From Azospirillum sp. TSH58 (GTDB taxonomy: Bacteria > Pseudomonadota > Alphaproteobacteria > Azospirillales > Azospirillaceae): DNA of 64,000 nucleotides. How positions within the stretch are numbered: the stretch's first letter is position 1; each line of letters opens with the position of its first letter. Made by a program: the position numbers and the translations under genes. The notes below the pieces were generated by a model. The model searched no databases and was not told the origin of the DNA. It saw only the letters and a list, made by a program, of their open reading frames with translations. The stretch lies in the NCBI RefSeq assembly GCF_003119115.1, contig NZ_CP022367.1, forward strand, positions 248,001 to 312,000, written 5' to 3'. Of the stretch, positions 25,579 through 33,262 are shown piece after piece.

Positions 25579-26446
25579 GTTCTGTTCTCAAAGGCTGTGA
25601 GGGTTTGGCTGTGCCCTGTTGAAGGGGGATGGCACGATCTGAACTGAGCGATGAGCAGCTTCAGCATTTGCTGGAGTTGCTTCCGCCGGAACGCCCGTGG
25701 ACGGGCCGGCCGGCGCGGGACCTGGAGCGCACCGTGCGGGCGATCCTGTGGGTGAACCGCACCGGCTCGCCCTGGCGCGATCTTCCGGCCGAGTACGGTC
25801 CCTGGCAGACGGCGGCCAACCGCTTCTACCGCTGGCGCAAGGCCGGGGTATGGGAGCGCGTGTTGGAACTGGTTCAGGCCGAGGCGGATGAGGCCGGCAA
25901 GTTGGACTGGAGCCTGCACCAAGTCGACAGCACAATGGTCCGCGCCCACCAGCACGCCGCCGGCGCAAAAGGGGGCAGTTGAACCAAGCGCTTGGCCGCT
26001 CGCGCGGCGGCTTCTCAACCAAGATCCACCTGCGCGCCGACCGCCACGGCCAACCGCTCGCTTTCGTGCTGAGCCCCGGTCAAGCCGCCGACCAGAGCGC
26101 GTTGACGGTGCTGATGGAGGCGGTCGCAGTGCGCCGAGTGGCAGGTGGACGACCGCGGGAAAGACCCGAGCGCGTGGTCGCTGACCGCGCCTACTCCAGC
26201 CAAGCCATCCGCCGCTACCTGCGTCGGCGCGGGATCGGGGTGGTGATCCCACAGCCCTCCAGCCAGAAGCCCTGTGCTCTGGTGGATTGGGCCGCCTATC
26301 GCTCCCGCAACGCCATCGAGCGCCTGATCAACCGCCTCAAACAGTTCCGTCGCATCGCCACCCGATACGAGAAACTCGCCGCCAACTACCTCGCCATGGT
26401 CCACATCGGGGCTATCCGACTATGGCTCAGAGTTTGAGAACAGGAC
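25579..26446 (+). mobile_element. IS5-family element (IS427-like), 868 bp
   Basis: Terminal inverted repeats GTTCTGTTCTCAAA (left) and GTCCTGTTCTCAAA (right, read inward) bound the element. CTAG occurs on both sides (25575-25578 and 26447-26450), fitting the CTAG-type 4-bp duplications of IS5-family elements. It carries one two-frame transposase. It sits at the border of two truncated genes (see the flanking entries), so the flanks may come from different insertions joined by recombination. Confidence 0.9.
25629..26437 (+). CDS. IS5-family transposase, two frames joined by -1 frameshift
   Basis: Frame A (25629-25982, 117 residues) has the DUF4096-type N-domain and the first catalytic Asp in HQVDSTMVRAH. 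Frame B, -1 relative to A and overlapping it, continues from GRSRGGFSTKIHLRADRHGQ with the second Asp in VVADRAYSS and the catalytic Glu in ERLINRLKQFRRIATRYEK. At the junction the zero frame reads GCA AAA GGG GGC, so A AAA GGG is a slippery heptamer in phase. This is the usual expression mode for IS427-group elements. The DDE triad looks intact, so it may be active. Confidence 0.9.
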
Positions 26447-26911
26447 CTAGCGGAATCTACCCTACAAGGAGCCGAAGCATACGCACGGGTATCCCGCGAA
26501 ATCGCTGTTGAAAAGCAACTCCGCGAACTCGGATTGGACAGCAAGGCCAAGGAGCTAGACGCACTCCGCGAAGAAATCCGCCTACGCCTTGAAGCCGGTG
26601 AAGCCGCCCGTGCCTATGCCGATTCCGCCGCTTACGCCCGCAACCTTGTGGACGAGACTGCTACGCCGCAGGAGAAGGCCATTTCGCGGCTCAAGGAAAT
26701 CGAGCGGCATTACGCTGAACTGAAAAAGTCCGGCAAGGCCCTTACCCCTGAAATCGAAACGGCATTTGAACGCGCACGCAAAGACGCGACCGATACGGCC
26801 AGCGGCCTAAAAGCCGTCTTCGAAGAAATGTCCACTAGCGCCGAGGAATTTCCAGATACGCCAGAGGCGCGAAAGAAATTCAGGGCGAAACTTGAAAAGG
26901 CTCTAGCATAA
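26447..26911 (+). pseudogene. 5'-truncated phage structural gene, tape-measure-like C-terminus
   Basis: A plus-strand frame is open from the IS border to TAA at 26909 (154 codons) with no credible start. It encodes a long charged helix (AVEKQLRELGLDSKAKELDA and onwards) followed by PQEKAISRLKEIERHYAELK and an Ala/Glu/Lys end. This resembles the C-terminal coiled-coil of a tail tape measure or similar phage assembly protein, and the next gene starts two bases after its stop. The 5' part is lost at the IS. Orientation is opposite to the main prophage tail genes and codon use is less GC-rich, so it is probably from a second phage. Confidence 0.65.
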
Positions 26912-26912
26912 C

Positions 26913-27569
26913 ATGAGCGTTGTAAACCTATTCTTCTACCCCAATCGCATTCTATGCACCTCTGATACTTTGCAGTATCGGAGGAATGCACCAGTGAGTT
27001 TGACCGACCGAAAGACTCACATCATCGGCGCGATGGCCGTTGCGCAGCGCGGTCAATGTCTGGTCAATGCCGCCATCCTGAATAACCTATACGAGTTCGA
27101 GGACATTGATAGCGCCGCGCCGCTGCTGAACCGTTGGTATGACTACCTCCCACGCCGCAAGGCGTCCGAGGCCCCCGACCTAACGTCCGAGACGGTCATT
27201 ATGGGTTGGTCCACCCGGCAAGGGAGGCTCGCGGCCTACCGCTGGGAGATCACGGACGACTCATCAACCTTCACCGACCTACCGCACGGGATGCACCTAC
27301 ATCCCCACCTCAACGGTGAAACCCGCCCGCTCCCTCCAGAGATGCCAGACGAACGTCTGGTCAAGGTCGCGATGGTCCAACATGAGATGGTTACCGAGAA
27401 TCGGTATCGTATGTGCATCGGTGGCGTAATCCACTGTACCACCGTCACGCCAGACGCGATTGAACAGCGAATCGTTGGCCTATACCCGGATTACGACAAG
27501 CACGCTGCGGAATTTGGTTGCCCCAACGCCGACGAAGTAGCGGAGTTCCGGAGGGTATCCCATGCTTAA
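26913..27569 (+). CDS. Hypothetical phage protein, possibly Ntn-hydrolase-like
   Basis: A 218-residue protein starting MSVVNLFFYPNRILCTSDTL. Repeated beta-strand-like segments with ETVIMGWSTRQGRLAAYRWE recall Ntn-hydrolase-like proteins encoded near phage tail genes, but I cannot confirm this. It starts two bases after the truncated tape-measure-like gene and overlaps the next start by eight bases, so the three formed one operon. Codon use is less GC-rich than in the main prophage. Confidence 0.55.
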   Translation: MSVVNLFFYPNRILCTSDTLQYRRNAPVSLTDRKTHIIGAMAVAQRGQCLVNAAILNNLYEFEDIDSAAPLLNRWYDYLPRRKASEAPDLTSETVIMGWSTRQGRLAAYRWEITDDSSTFTDLPHGMHLHPHLNGETRPLPPEMPDERLVKVAMVQHEMVTENRYRMCIGGVIHCTTVTPDAIEQRIVGLYPDYDKHAAEFGCPNADEVAEFRRVSHA

Positions 27570-28026
27570 GGGCCTTCCTGACTGGCAAATCTTGAAGATC
27601 GTGAAGAACGACGGATTGCGCGGACAGAACATCAGGCTCCGCGCATACCTCCACGAATTAAACATTCTCATGGAACAGTGCACTAGCAACCTCGAAGACC
27701 ATGCGGAAGATATGTTGTGGGAACTAAAGTACGACCCAACACCCGAGCGCTTCGAAGAACTCAAAGAAGAACTAGCGCACATCCTCATCGAAACCACCCC
27801 TGACTTTAACGACCAAATCGAGGATTTAGCTGATTATTGGCTCAAGGGTACGCCATTCAGGCGGAAATTCACCGTGGATGGCGACATAATTCACAACGTT
27901 CTTGCCACTCTGTTGGGCACTCGCCTCATCGAATATATGAAGAAAAGAACGGATGAACTTGATGACGCCGCGCACAAATGTGGCGAAGCCTTCACTTCAA
28001 AGCTAGATGACGCTCTATTCGGCTAA
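27562..28026 (+). CDS. Hypothetical phage protein
   Basis: A 154-residue acidic, largely helical protein starting MLKGLPDWQILKIVKNDGLR; it overlaps the preceding gene by eight bases. No family is recognised. The many Asp/Glu and amphipathic helices suggest a small structural or assembly protein. It is the last gene of the plus-strand operon before the separately promoted cassette at 28171. Confidence 0.55.
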   Translation: MLKGLPDWQILKIVKNDGLRGQNIRLRAYLHELNILMEQCTSNLEDHAEDMLWELKYDPTPERFEELKEELAHILIETTPDFNDQIEDLADYWLKGTPFRRKFTVDGDIIHNVLATLLGTRLIEYMKKRTDELDDAAHKCGEAFTSKLDDALFG

Positions 28027-28066
28027 ATATTTGTGCCTGGTACTTCATTCATCCGGCCAATTTTGG

Positions 28067-28072
28067 TATAAT
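28067..28072 (+). promoter_or_regulatory. TATAAT -10 box of a separate promoter
   Basis: A perfect TATAAT lies in the gap between 28026 and 28171. The -35 position holds only a weak TTCATT. Together with the terminator at 28876 it gives the gene in between its own transcription unit. Confidence 0.55.
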
Positions 28073-28103
28073 ATAGCCTCTAGCGGCAAGAAATGCCCTA
28101 CCC

Positions 28104-28126
28104 AGTCCCGTCGTTTAGACGGGACT
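28104..28126 (+). promoter_or_regulatory. Leader hairpin in the 5' UTR of the cassette
   Basis: AGTCCCGTC (28104-28112) and GACGGGACT (28118-28126) form a perfect nine-base stem with loop GTTTA, between the TATAAT box and the ATG at 28171. There is no T-run. It may stabilise the 5' end or bind a regulator. Confidence 0.55.
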
Positions 28127-28170
28127 AATCCCCCCATGACTCATCATTAGACGAAACGAAAGCATATCAA

Positions 28171-28850
28171 ATGACCACGCAATTTATTCAAACCGCATTC
28201 ACGGACTATACGGCCTTTGTCAACGCCCTGTCCGCGCACGCTGCCAACGCCGTCAAGACCAAGGGGCGCCATCTGGAGCGCAACAACGCCGCCCGGTTCC
28301 CCGTCTTCGCCAAGGCGTACGCCCGCAAGATCATCACCCCCGACCTATGGGAAGGGCTGAACGGCAACGCCAAGCGCAAGAGTTCGCCGCGTCGGCGTAC
28401 TTCCTAGATCACCAAGTGTTGATTGGTGAAATCCCCGCCCACCTACACGACGTAAAATTCGAATCACTTCTACAGCGTGCATGGTCGGAAATCTACATGG
28501 CGGAACACGGAATCGACAGCGAAGGCTATGACGAATTCCTAGGGCTAGCCGTGGAGTACGCCGAAAAGCGGCTTAACGATTTCATCCCACGCTTTGACGA
28601 CGCAACGAAGGCCCTGGTAGAACAAGGGACCGCTGTAAAAGACTTCCTCGACAAGATCGCGGACCATGCCGCATGGTTCCTCCCTGTCGAGGCTTGGGAG
28701 GCTTGCAAAGACGACGCGGAGACGCTGGCAGAGTTCCACGAGATGCTATTTCTCCACGTCTATGCAGACATGTTTGAGGCTGTTGAGGACACTCCAGCCG
28801 AACCAACGCCCGCCCGCACAAAGGGCAAGAAATCGACTTCGCGGCGGTAA
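28171..28850 (+). pseudogene. Moron-like phage gene interrupted by one frameshift
   Basis: Frame 1 runs from the ATG at 28171 (MTTQFIQTAFTDYTAFVNAL) to a stop at 28407. A -1 frame continues to 28850 with AQEFAASAYFLDHQVLIGEI and no ribosome site for its own ATG at 28347. Adding one G near 28374-28376 joins both parts into a 226-residue protein (WEGLNGNAKAQEFAASAYFL), so a one-base deletion or a sequencing error is likely. The C-terminus is helical, acidic, with a Lys/Arg tail. It has its own promoter and terminator, like phage morons, and no recognised family. Confidence 0.65.
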
Positions 28851-28875
28851 TATCGGAGACGCCGCGCAACTCAAG

Positions 28876-28908
28876 GGGTATACCGGAGACGGTATACCCT
28901 CTTTTTTT
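28876..28908 (+). terminator. Rho-independent terminator
   Basis: GGGTATACC (28876-28884) pairs with GGTATACCC (28891-28899) around a six-base loop, followed by T C TTTTTTT. A textbook plus-strand terminator 26 bases after the frameshifted gene. Confidence 0.92.
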
Positions 28909-28962
28909 GTGCCCATGTTCAGCGCTAGAGGCACTCATTAAAGTACTTTATTGCACCTCAAC

Positions 28963-30045
28963 TCACATATTCGGCGTATCTGTGACACGATTGCACTCCA
29001 ATGCCTCGATAGCTGCATCAAAAGCGTCTGGCGCAAGGTGTGCATATCGCATTGTCATTTGAATTGTGGCATGACCAAGTAATTTTGAAACAGTCAGCAA
29101 CGGCACCCCCCGCATGACCAATCGAGACGCAAAGGTATGTCTTAGATCATGCAGGTTCAGGTCATCCAACCTTGCATCTGTTGTAGCCTTGTACCATGCA
29201 CCATGCGGATTACGGAACGGTGTGACCTTCGTCCCGTTCTTCACCTCCCGTAGCCGATCATTCCCAAGGGGGCGGTATAAAAACACCCGCTCCACTCCGC
29301 TCGGCTTGTTGGCGCGAAGGCGCCGGAACATGTCATCAACGCGCTTGGTCAGAGGCACGGATCGGGGCTTTCCCGACTTGGTATCCATGAACTTGACCAA
29401 CGGGCGGGGGTGACGCTCCATATCGACGTTTGCCCAGGTAAGCGTCGTAGCCTCCGACAACCGTGCACCGGTATCGATGAGAAAGGTGCACAGGTCGCGC
29501 AGATGGACCGGGGAGTGGATAAGGAGTCGATCCTCCTCCTCGTCGGTCAACCAGCGATACCGCTCATTGCTGAGCTTCAGGAGCTTGAAAGAGGGTTGAA
29601 CCGCTAGAGCACCCCATTCCGTATGCGCTTTGCGCAGAATCGCTTTGATAGTCGCAAGGTACCGATTCGCCGTGGCTGGCGCTTTGCCAACGCCTAGGAG
29701 TCGGCCCCGGTACTCCACGATGGCAGGTGCGGTAAGAGTGCTGATAAGGGTAGCCGCGCCAAGTTCCGCCTTGAGGACGCTCAGAACGTACAAGTCACGC
29801 TTTGCCGCTCCTTCGTTCCTACGCGGCTCAATCACCGTCTTGAAGTAGCGGTCTATGGCGTCTCCCCACGCCAATTCGGGGATCTTACCCAAGAGGGCGT
29901 TGGCGCGAAGTTCCTCACGCCACTTGCGCTCCAATTCCTCGGCCTTGCGTTTCGAGGCGGACTCGCTGGAACGCCGGTAGCGCTCCCCCTTGTATTGGAA
30001 CTCGATCCACCAGAACTCGGAACCATCCCGCTTGAAGACAGTCAT
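28963..30045 (-). CDS. Tyrosine-type site-specific integrase
   Basis: The 360-residue phage integrase carries all catalytic residues: Arg195 (DTGARLSEA), Lys223 (FMDTKSGKPRS), His299 and Arg302 (LHDLRHTFAS), His325 (LLGHATIQM) and Tyr334 (MRYAHL). An SAM-like core-binding domain (residues about 60-150) and a short N-terminal arm-binding domain precede this. GGAGG eight bases before the ATG at 30045 supports the start. It would recombine attP with a site at the 3' end of guaA about 950 bases away, now separated by an IS. It is transcribed towards the prophage interior. Confidence 0.93.
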   Translation of the reverse strand: MTVFKRDGSEFWWIEFQYKGERYRRSSESASKRKAEELERKWREELRANALLGKIPELAWGDAIDRYFKTVIEPRRNEGAAKRDLYVLSVLKAELGAATLISTLTAPAIVEYRGRLLGVGKAPATANRYLATIKAILRKAHTEWGALAVQPSFKLLKLSNERYRWLTDEEEDRLLIHSPVHLRDLCTFLIDTGARLSEATTLTWANVDMERHPRPLVKFMDTKSGKPRSVPLTKRVDDMFRRLRANKPSGVERVFLYRPLGNDRLREVKNGTKVTPFRNPHGAWYKATTDARLDDLNLHDLRHTFASRLVMRGVPLLTVSKLLGHATIQMTMRYAHLAPDAFDAAIEALECNRVTDTPNM

Positions 30046-30070
30046 ACAGGCGCCTCCGCTGTGAGAGAGT

Positions 30071-30090
30071 CCCCACAGAACTCCCCACAG
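30071..30090. repeat. Short direct repeat CCCCACAG, two copies
   Basis: CCCCACAG occurs at 30071-30078 and 30083-30090, just upstream of the integrase start and inside the presumed attachment region. It may be an integrase arm-binding site. Weak evidence. Confidence 0.3.
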
Positions 30091-30104
30091 CGGGTTTGCC
30101 CTAG

Positions 30105-30942
30105 GGTCCGGACCCATAAAGAGCCTTTCCCGAAGGGAATCGTTGTGATTCAAAGCCCTGGAAAGGGGCTTTGTTATGAACGACGGTCAGTTCTGGTTGA
30201 CGGTGGAGCAGTTCGGACGGCTTGAGCCACACCTTCCGCGCGATACCCGAGGCAAGCCGCGCGTGGATGACCGACGTGTGATCAGCGGGATCGTCCATGT
30301 GCTGAAGTCGGGTGGGCGCTGGGCGGACGCACCGCCGGTCTACGGTCCGCGCAAGACGCTCTACAACCGCTTCGTCCGCTGGGCGGCCAAAGGCGTGTGG
30401 GAGGACATCTTCCATGCGTTGGCAGCGGCAGGTGGCCCACCAGCCCAGGTGATGATCGACTCCACGGCGGTCCGCGCCCATCGTTCAGCGAGTGGCGGGA
30501 AAGGGGGGAGCGCGCCCAGGCCATTGGACGGTCCCGAGGTGGGAGAACCACCAAAATCCACGCCCTGAGCGATCCGCGCGGTCGGCCGCTCGCCTTCCTG
30601 TTGACCGGCGGTCAGGTGGCTGACTGCACCGCCGCCGACCGTCTGCTCGACCGGATGCCCGCCACCAATCTCCTGCACGGCGACAAGGGATACGACAGTG
30701 CCGCTGTTCGCCGGAAGATCGAAGAGGCGGGAGCCGCGCCCAACATCCCGCCACGCGCCAACAAGCGCTGGAAAAACTGCTTCTCTCCCTACCTTTATCG
30801 GAACCGTAACGTCATCGAGCGCATGTTCGGACGCCTCAAGGATTTCCGGCGCATCGCCACCCGATACGACCGCTCCGCCACCAACTTCATGGCCGCCGTC
30901 CACATCGTGGCAACCGTCGCCTACTGGTTATGAGTCCGGACC
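30105..30942 (+). mobile_element. IS5-family element, 838 bp, second and distinct type
   Basis: The ends GGTCCGGACCCATAA (left) and GGTCCGGACTCATAA (right, read inward) form the inverted repeats. CTAG flanks both ends (30101-30104, 30943-30946). The ends and the transposase differ from the element at 25579, so these are two different insertion sequences with the same target preference. It sits between the integrase gene and the 3' end of guaA. Confidence 0.9.
30176..30933 (+). CDS. IS5-family transposase, two frames joined by -1 frameshift
   Basis: Frame A (30176-30568) starts MNDGQFWLTVEQFGRLEPHL and contains the first Asp in VMIDSTAVRAH. Frame B (-1), open to 30933, contains GRTTKIHALSDPRGRPLAFL, the second Asp in LLHGDKGYDS and the Glu in NVIERMFGRLKDFRRIATRY. 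The frames meet in a G-rich run reading AAA GGG GGG AGC in frame A, where a -1 slip gives the fused DDE transposase. No interruption is visible in either catalytic part. Confidence 0.9.
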
Positions 30943-31030
30943 CTAGCCCAATCTAAGCAGCAACAGTACTGATTTACCGTAGACTTAAGTCCTTGATATC
31001 ACTCCCACTCGATCGTGCCGGGCGGCTTCG
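30943..31030. other. Presumed prophage attachment region at the guaA 3' end
   Basis: The integrase, one IS and then the intact last codons of guaA (ending GTIEWE, stop at 30999-31001) follow each other. The guaA 3' end is an established integration target of tyrosine-integrase islands and prophages, which usually rebuild the gene end at one att site. I infer that attR overlaps the last guaA codons. The other copy must lie left of base 1, as I see no repeat of this stretch in the window. Confidence 0.6.
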
Positions 31031-32549
31031 AAGTGATGTCGTAGACCACCCGGTTGACCCCGCGCACCTCGTTGACGATGCGGTTGGACACGCGGGCCAG
31101 GAAATCGTGGGGGAACGGGTACCAGTCGGCGGTCATGCCGTCGGTGGAGGTCACCGCACGCAGGGCCAGCACATGGTCGTAGGTCCGCCCATCGCCCATC
31201 ACGCCCACGGTGCGCACCGGCAGCAGCACCGCGAAGGCCTGCCAGATCGCGTCGTAGAGGCCGGCGTTGCGGATCTCCTCCAGATAGACCGTGTCGGCCT
31301 TGCGCAGGATGTCCAGCTTCTCCGGAGTGATCTCGCCGGGAACGCGGATGGCGAGGCCGGGGCCGGGGAACGGGTGGCGGCCGATGAAGGCGGCCGGCAG
31401 GCCGAGTTCGCGGCCGAGCGCCCGCACCTCGTCCTTGAACAGCTCGCGCAGCGGCTCCACCAGCTTCAGCTTCATGCGCTCCGGCAGGCCGCCGACGTTG
31501 TGGTGCGACTTGATGGTGACCGACGGGCCGCCGGTGAAGGACACGCTCTCGATCACGTCGGGGTACAGCGTGCCCTGGGCCAGGAACTGCGCGCCGCCGA
31601 CCTTGGCGCTCTCCTCGTCGAACACCTCGATGAACAGGCCGCCGATGATCTTGCGCTTCTGCTCCGGGTCGGTGACGCCGGCCAGCTTGCCCAGGAACAG
31701 CTCGGACGCGTTCCGGTGGACCAGCGGGATGTTGTAGTGATCGCGGAACAGCGTCACCACCTCCTCCGCCTCGCCGGCGCGCATCAGGCCGGTGTCGACG
31801 AAGATGCAGGTGAGCTGGTCGCCGATGGCCTCATGGATCAGCACGGCGGCCACCGAGGAATCGACGCCGCCCGACAGGCCGCAGATCACCTTGCCGGTGC
31901 CGACCTGGGCGCGGATCTTCTCGATGGCCTGCTGCTTGAAGGCGGCCATCGTCCAGTCGCCCTTCAGGCCCGCGACGCGGTGCACGAAGTTCGACAGGAG
32001 CTGGGCGCCGTGCGGGGTGTGCACGACCTCCGGGTGGAACTGCACGCCGTAGAACTGGCGGGCGTCGTCGGCGATGGCGGCGAAGGGCGCGCCGTCGCTG
32101 ACCGCCACGGCCTGGAAGCCGTCCGGCAGGGCGGTGACGCGGTCGCCGTGGCTCATCCACACCTGCTCGCGCGAACCGACCGCCCACAAGCCGTCGAACA
32201 GCGCGCAGGTCTGCTTCACCTCGATGAAGGCGCGGCCGAACTCGCGGTGGTCGGAGCCCGACACGGCACCGCCGAGCTGGTGGCACATCGTCTGCTGGCC
32301 GTAGCAGATGCCCAGGACCGGGACGCCCAGCGTGAAGACCACCTCCGGCGCGCGCGGGCCGTTCTCTTCGGTGACGGAGGCCGGGCTGCCCGACAGGATG
32401 ATCGCCTTCGGCGCGTAGTCGCGAATCCGCTCCTCGCTCATGCTGAACGGATGGATTTCGCAATAGACGCCGGCTTCACGGACGCGGCGGGCGATGAGCT
32501 GGGTCACCTGCGACCCGAAATCGAGGATGAGAACGCGCTCGGCGGACAT
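30999..32549 (-). CDS. guaA: GMP synthase (glutamine-hydrolysing)
   Basis: This 516-residue cytosolic enzyme converts XMP, glutamine and ATP to GMP. The class I glutamine amidotransferase domain has FGSQVTQLIARRV, the nucleophile Cys82 in ICYGQQTM, and the His/Glu pair in FHPEVVHT. The ATP pyrophosphatase domain has the SGGVDSSV loop, and the C-terminal dimer domain ends PPGTIEWE. The ATG at 32549 (MSAERVLILDFG) gives the usual length. It is the leftmost chromosomal gene next to the prophage, and IMPDH (43400) is on the same strand 11 kb away. Confidence 0.97.
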   Translation of the reverse strand: MSAERVLILDFGSQVTQLIARRVREAGVYCEIHPFSMSEERIRDYAPKAIILSGSPASVTEENGPRAPEVVFTLGVPVLGICYGQQTMCHQLGGAVSGSDHREFGRAFIEVKQTCALFDGLWAVGSREQVWMSHGDRVTALPDGFQAVAVSDGAPFAAIADDARQFYGVQFHPEVVHTPHGAQLLSNFVHRVAGLKGDWTMAAFKQQAIEKIRAQVGTGKVICGLSGGVDSSVAAVLIHEAIGDQLTCIFVDTGLMRAGEAEEVVTLFRDHYNIPLVHRNASELFLGKLAGVTDPEQKRKIIGGLFIEVFDEESAKVGGAQFLAQGTLYPDVIESVSFTGGPSVTIKSHHNVGGLPERMKLKLVEPLRELFKDEVRALGRELGLPAAFIGRHPFPGPGLAIRVPGEITPEKLDILRKADTVYLEEIRNAGLYDAIWQAFAVLLPVRTVGVMGDGRTYDHVLALRAVTSTDGMTADWYPFPHDFLARVSNRIVNEVRGVNRVVYDITSKPPGTIEWE

Positions 32550-32584
32550 GGACGACAACCTGATGCGGGGGGACAAGCCCCTGA

Positions 32585-33142
32585 CTACCGCATTTCAGGC
32601 CCCGCGGACAAGCGTGCAAGCGGGGCGAGGTCGCGCCAGCCATAGGCGATCTCCACCAGTTCCGCCCCGGCGAAGCGGATGGGCCGTTCCGCCACCCGCA
32701 AGCCGCCCAACCGTTCGTAGAACCAGCGCGCCGGATTCTCGCGCAGGCACCAGACCACGGCGGTGTGCTTGCCACCCTCCTGGAGCCGTTCGGCCATCGT
32801 CGCCATCAGGCGGCGGCCCAATCCCTGCCCCTGCGCCTCGTCCAGCAGGTACAGGGCGTAGAATTCCCCCTCAAAACCCTCGACGGGAATGCGGCGCCCG
32901 CCGTAGGTGGCGAATCCGACCACGGTGTCGGCGGCGTCCACCACAACCAGGGCGCCCTGCCCCGGCCCATGGGCCTGGACGGCGTTGTGCCAGCGCATCG
33001 CCGCGGCGGCTTCCGACAGGTTGACGAGATAGGCATCGGGAACGAGGCCCGGATAGGTGGATTGCCACGTGGCGACATGGACCTTGGCGATGCCCACCGC
33101 ATCCGACGGGCGCGCGTCGCGAATCACCAGTCCTTCGTTCAT
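32585..33142 (-). CDS. GNAT family N-acetyltransferase
   Basis: A 185-residue protein with a single GNAT domain: VIRDARPSDAVGIAKVHVAT at the start, the acetyl-CoA loop DEAQGQGLGRRLMATMAERL in the centre, and NPARWFYERLGGL near the end. GGAGG six bases before the ATG at 33142 is strong. It starts upstream of guaA and may be co-transcribed. The substrate cannot be told from the sequence. Confidence 0.9.
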   Translation of the reverse strand: MNEGLVIRDARPSDAVGIAKVHVATWQSTYPGLVPDAYLVNLSEAAAAMRWHNAVQAHGPGQGALVVVDAADTVVGFATYGGRRIPVEGFEGEFYALYLLDEAQGQGLGRRLMATMAERLQEGGKHTAVVWCLRENPARWFYERLGGLRVAERPIRFAGAELVEIAYGWRDLAPLARLSAGPEMR

Positions 33143-33262
33143 GGGACACCTCCGGACCCGTTTCCCACCCCAATGGAAACTGGGAACCGGGCCGGAGCAT
33201 GTCCAGTCAGCCAAAAGGGCCGGAGCGGCGGCGGGAGGTCCGCCGCACCGCCGGCCTTCGGG

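Noticed and set aside
24975..25600. Plus-strand ORFs opposite the truncated wHTH gene
   Set aside because: The minus-strand frame has a recognisable wHTH end and protein-like sequence; the plus frames do not.
30993..32645. Plus-strand open frame of about 550 codons opposite guaA
   Set aside because: guaA is unmistakable on the minus strand; the antisense frame has no recognisable features.
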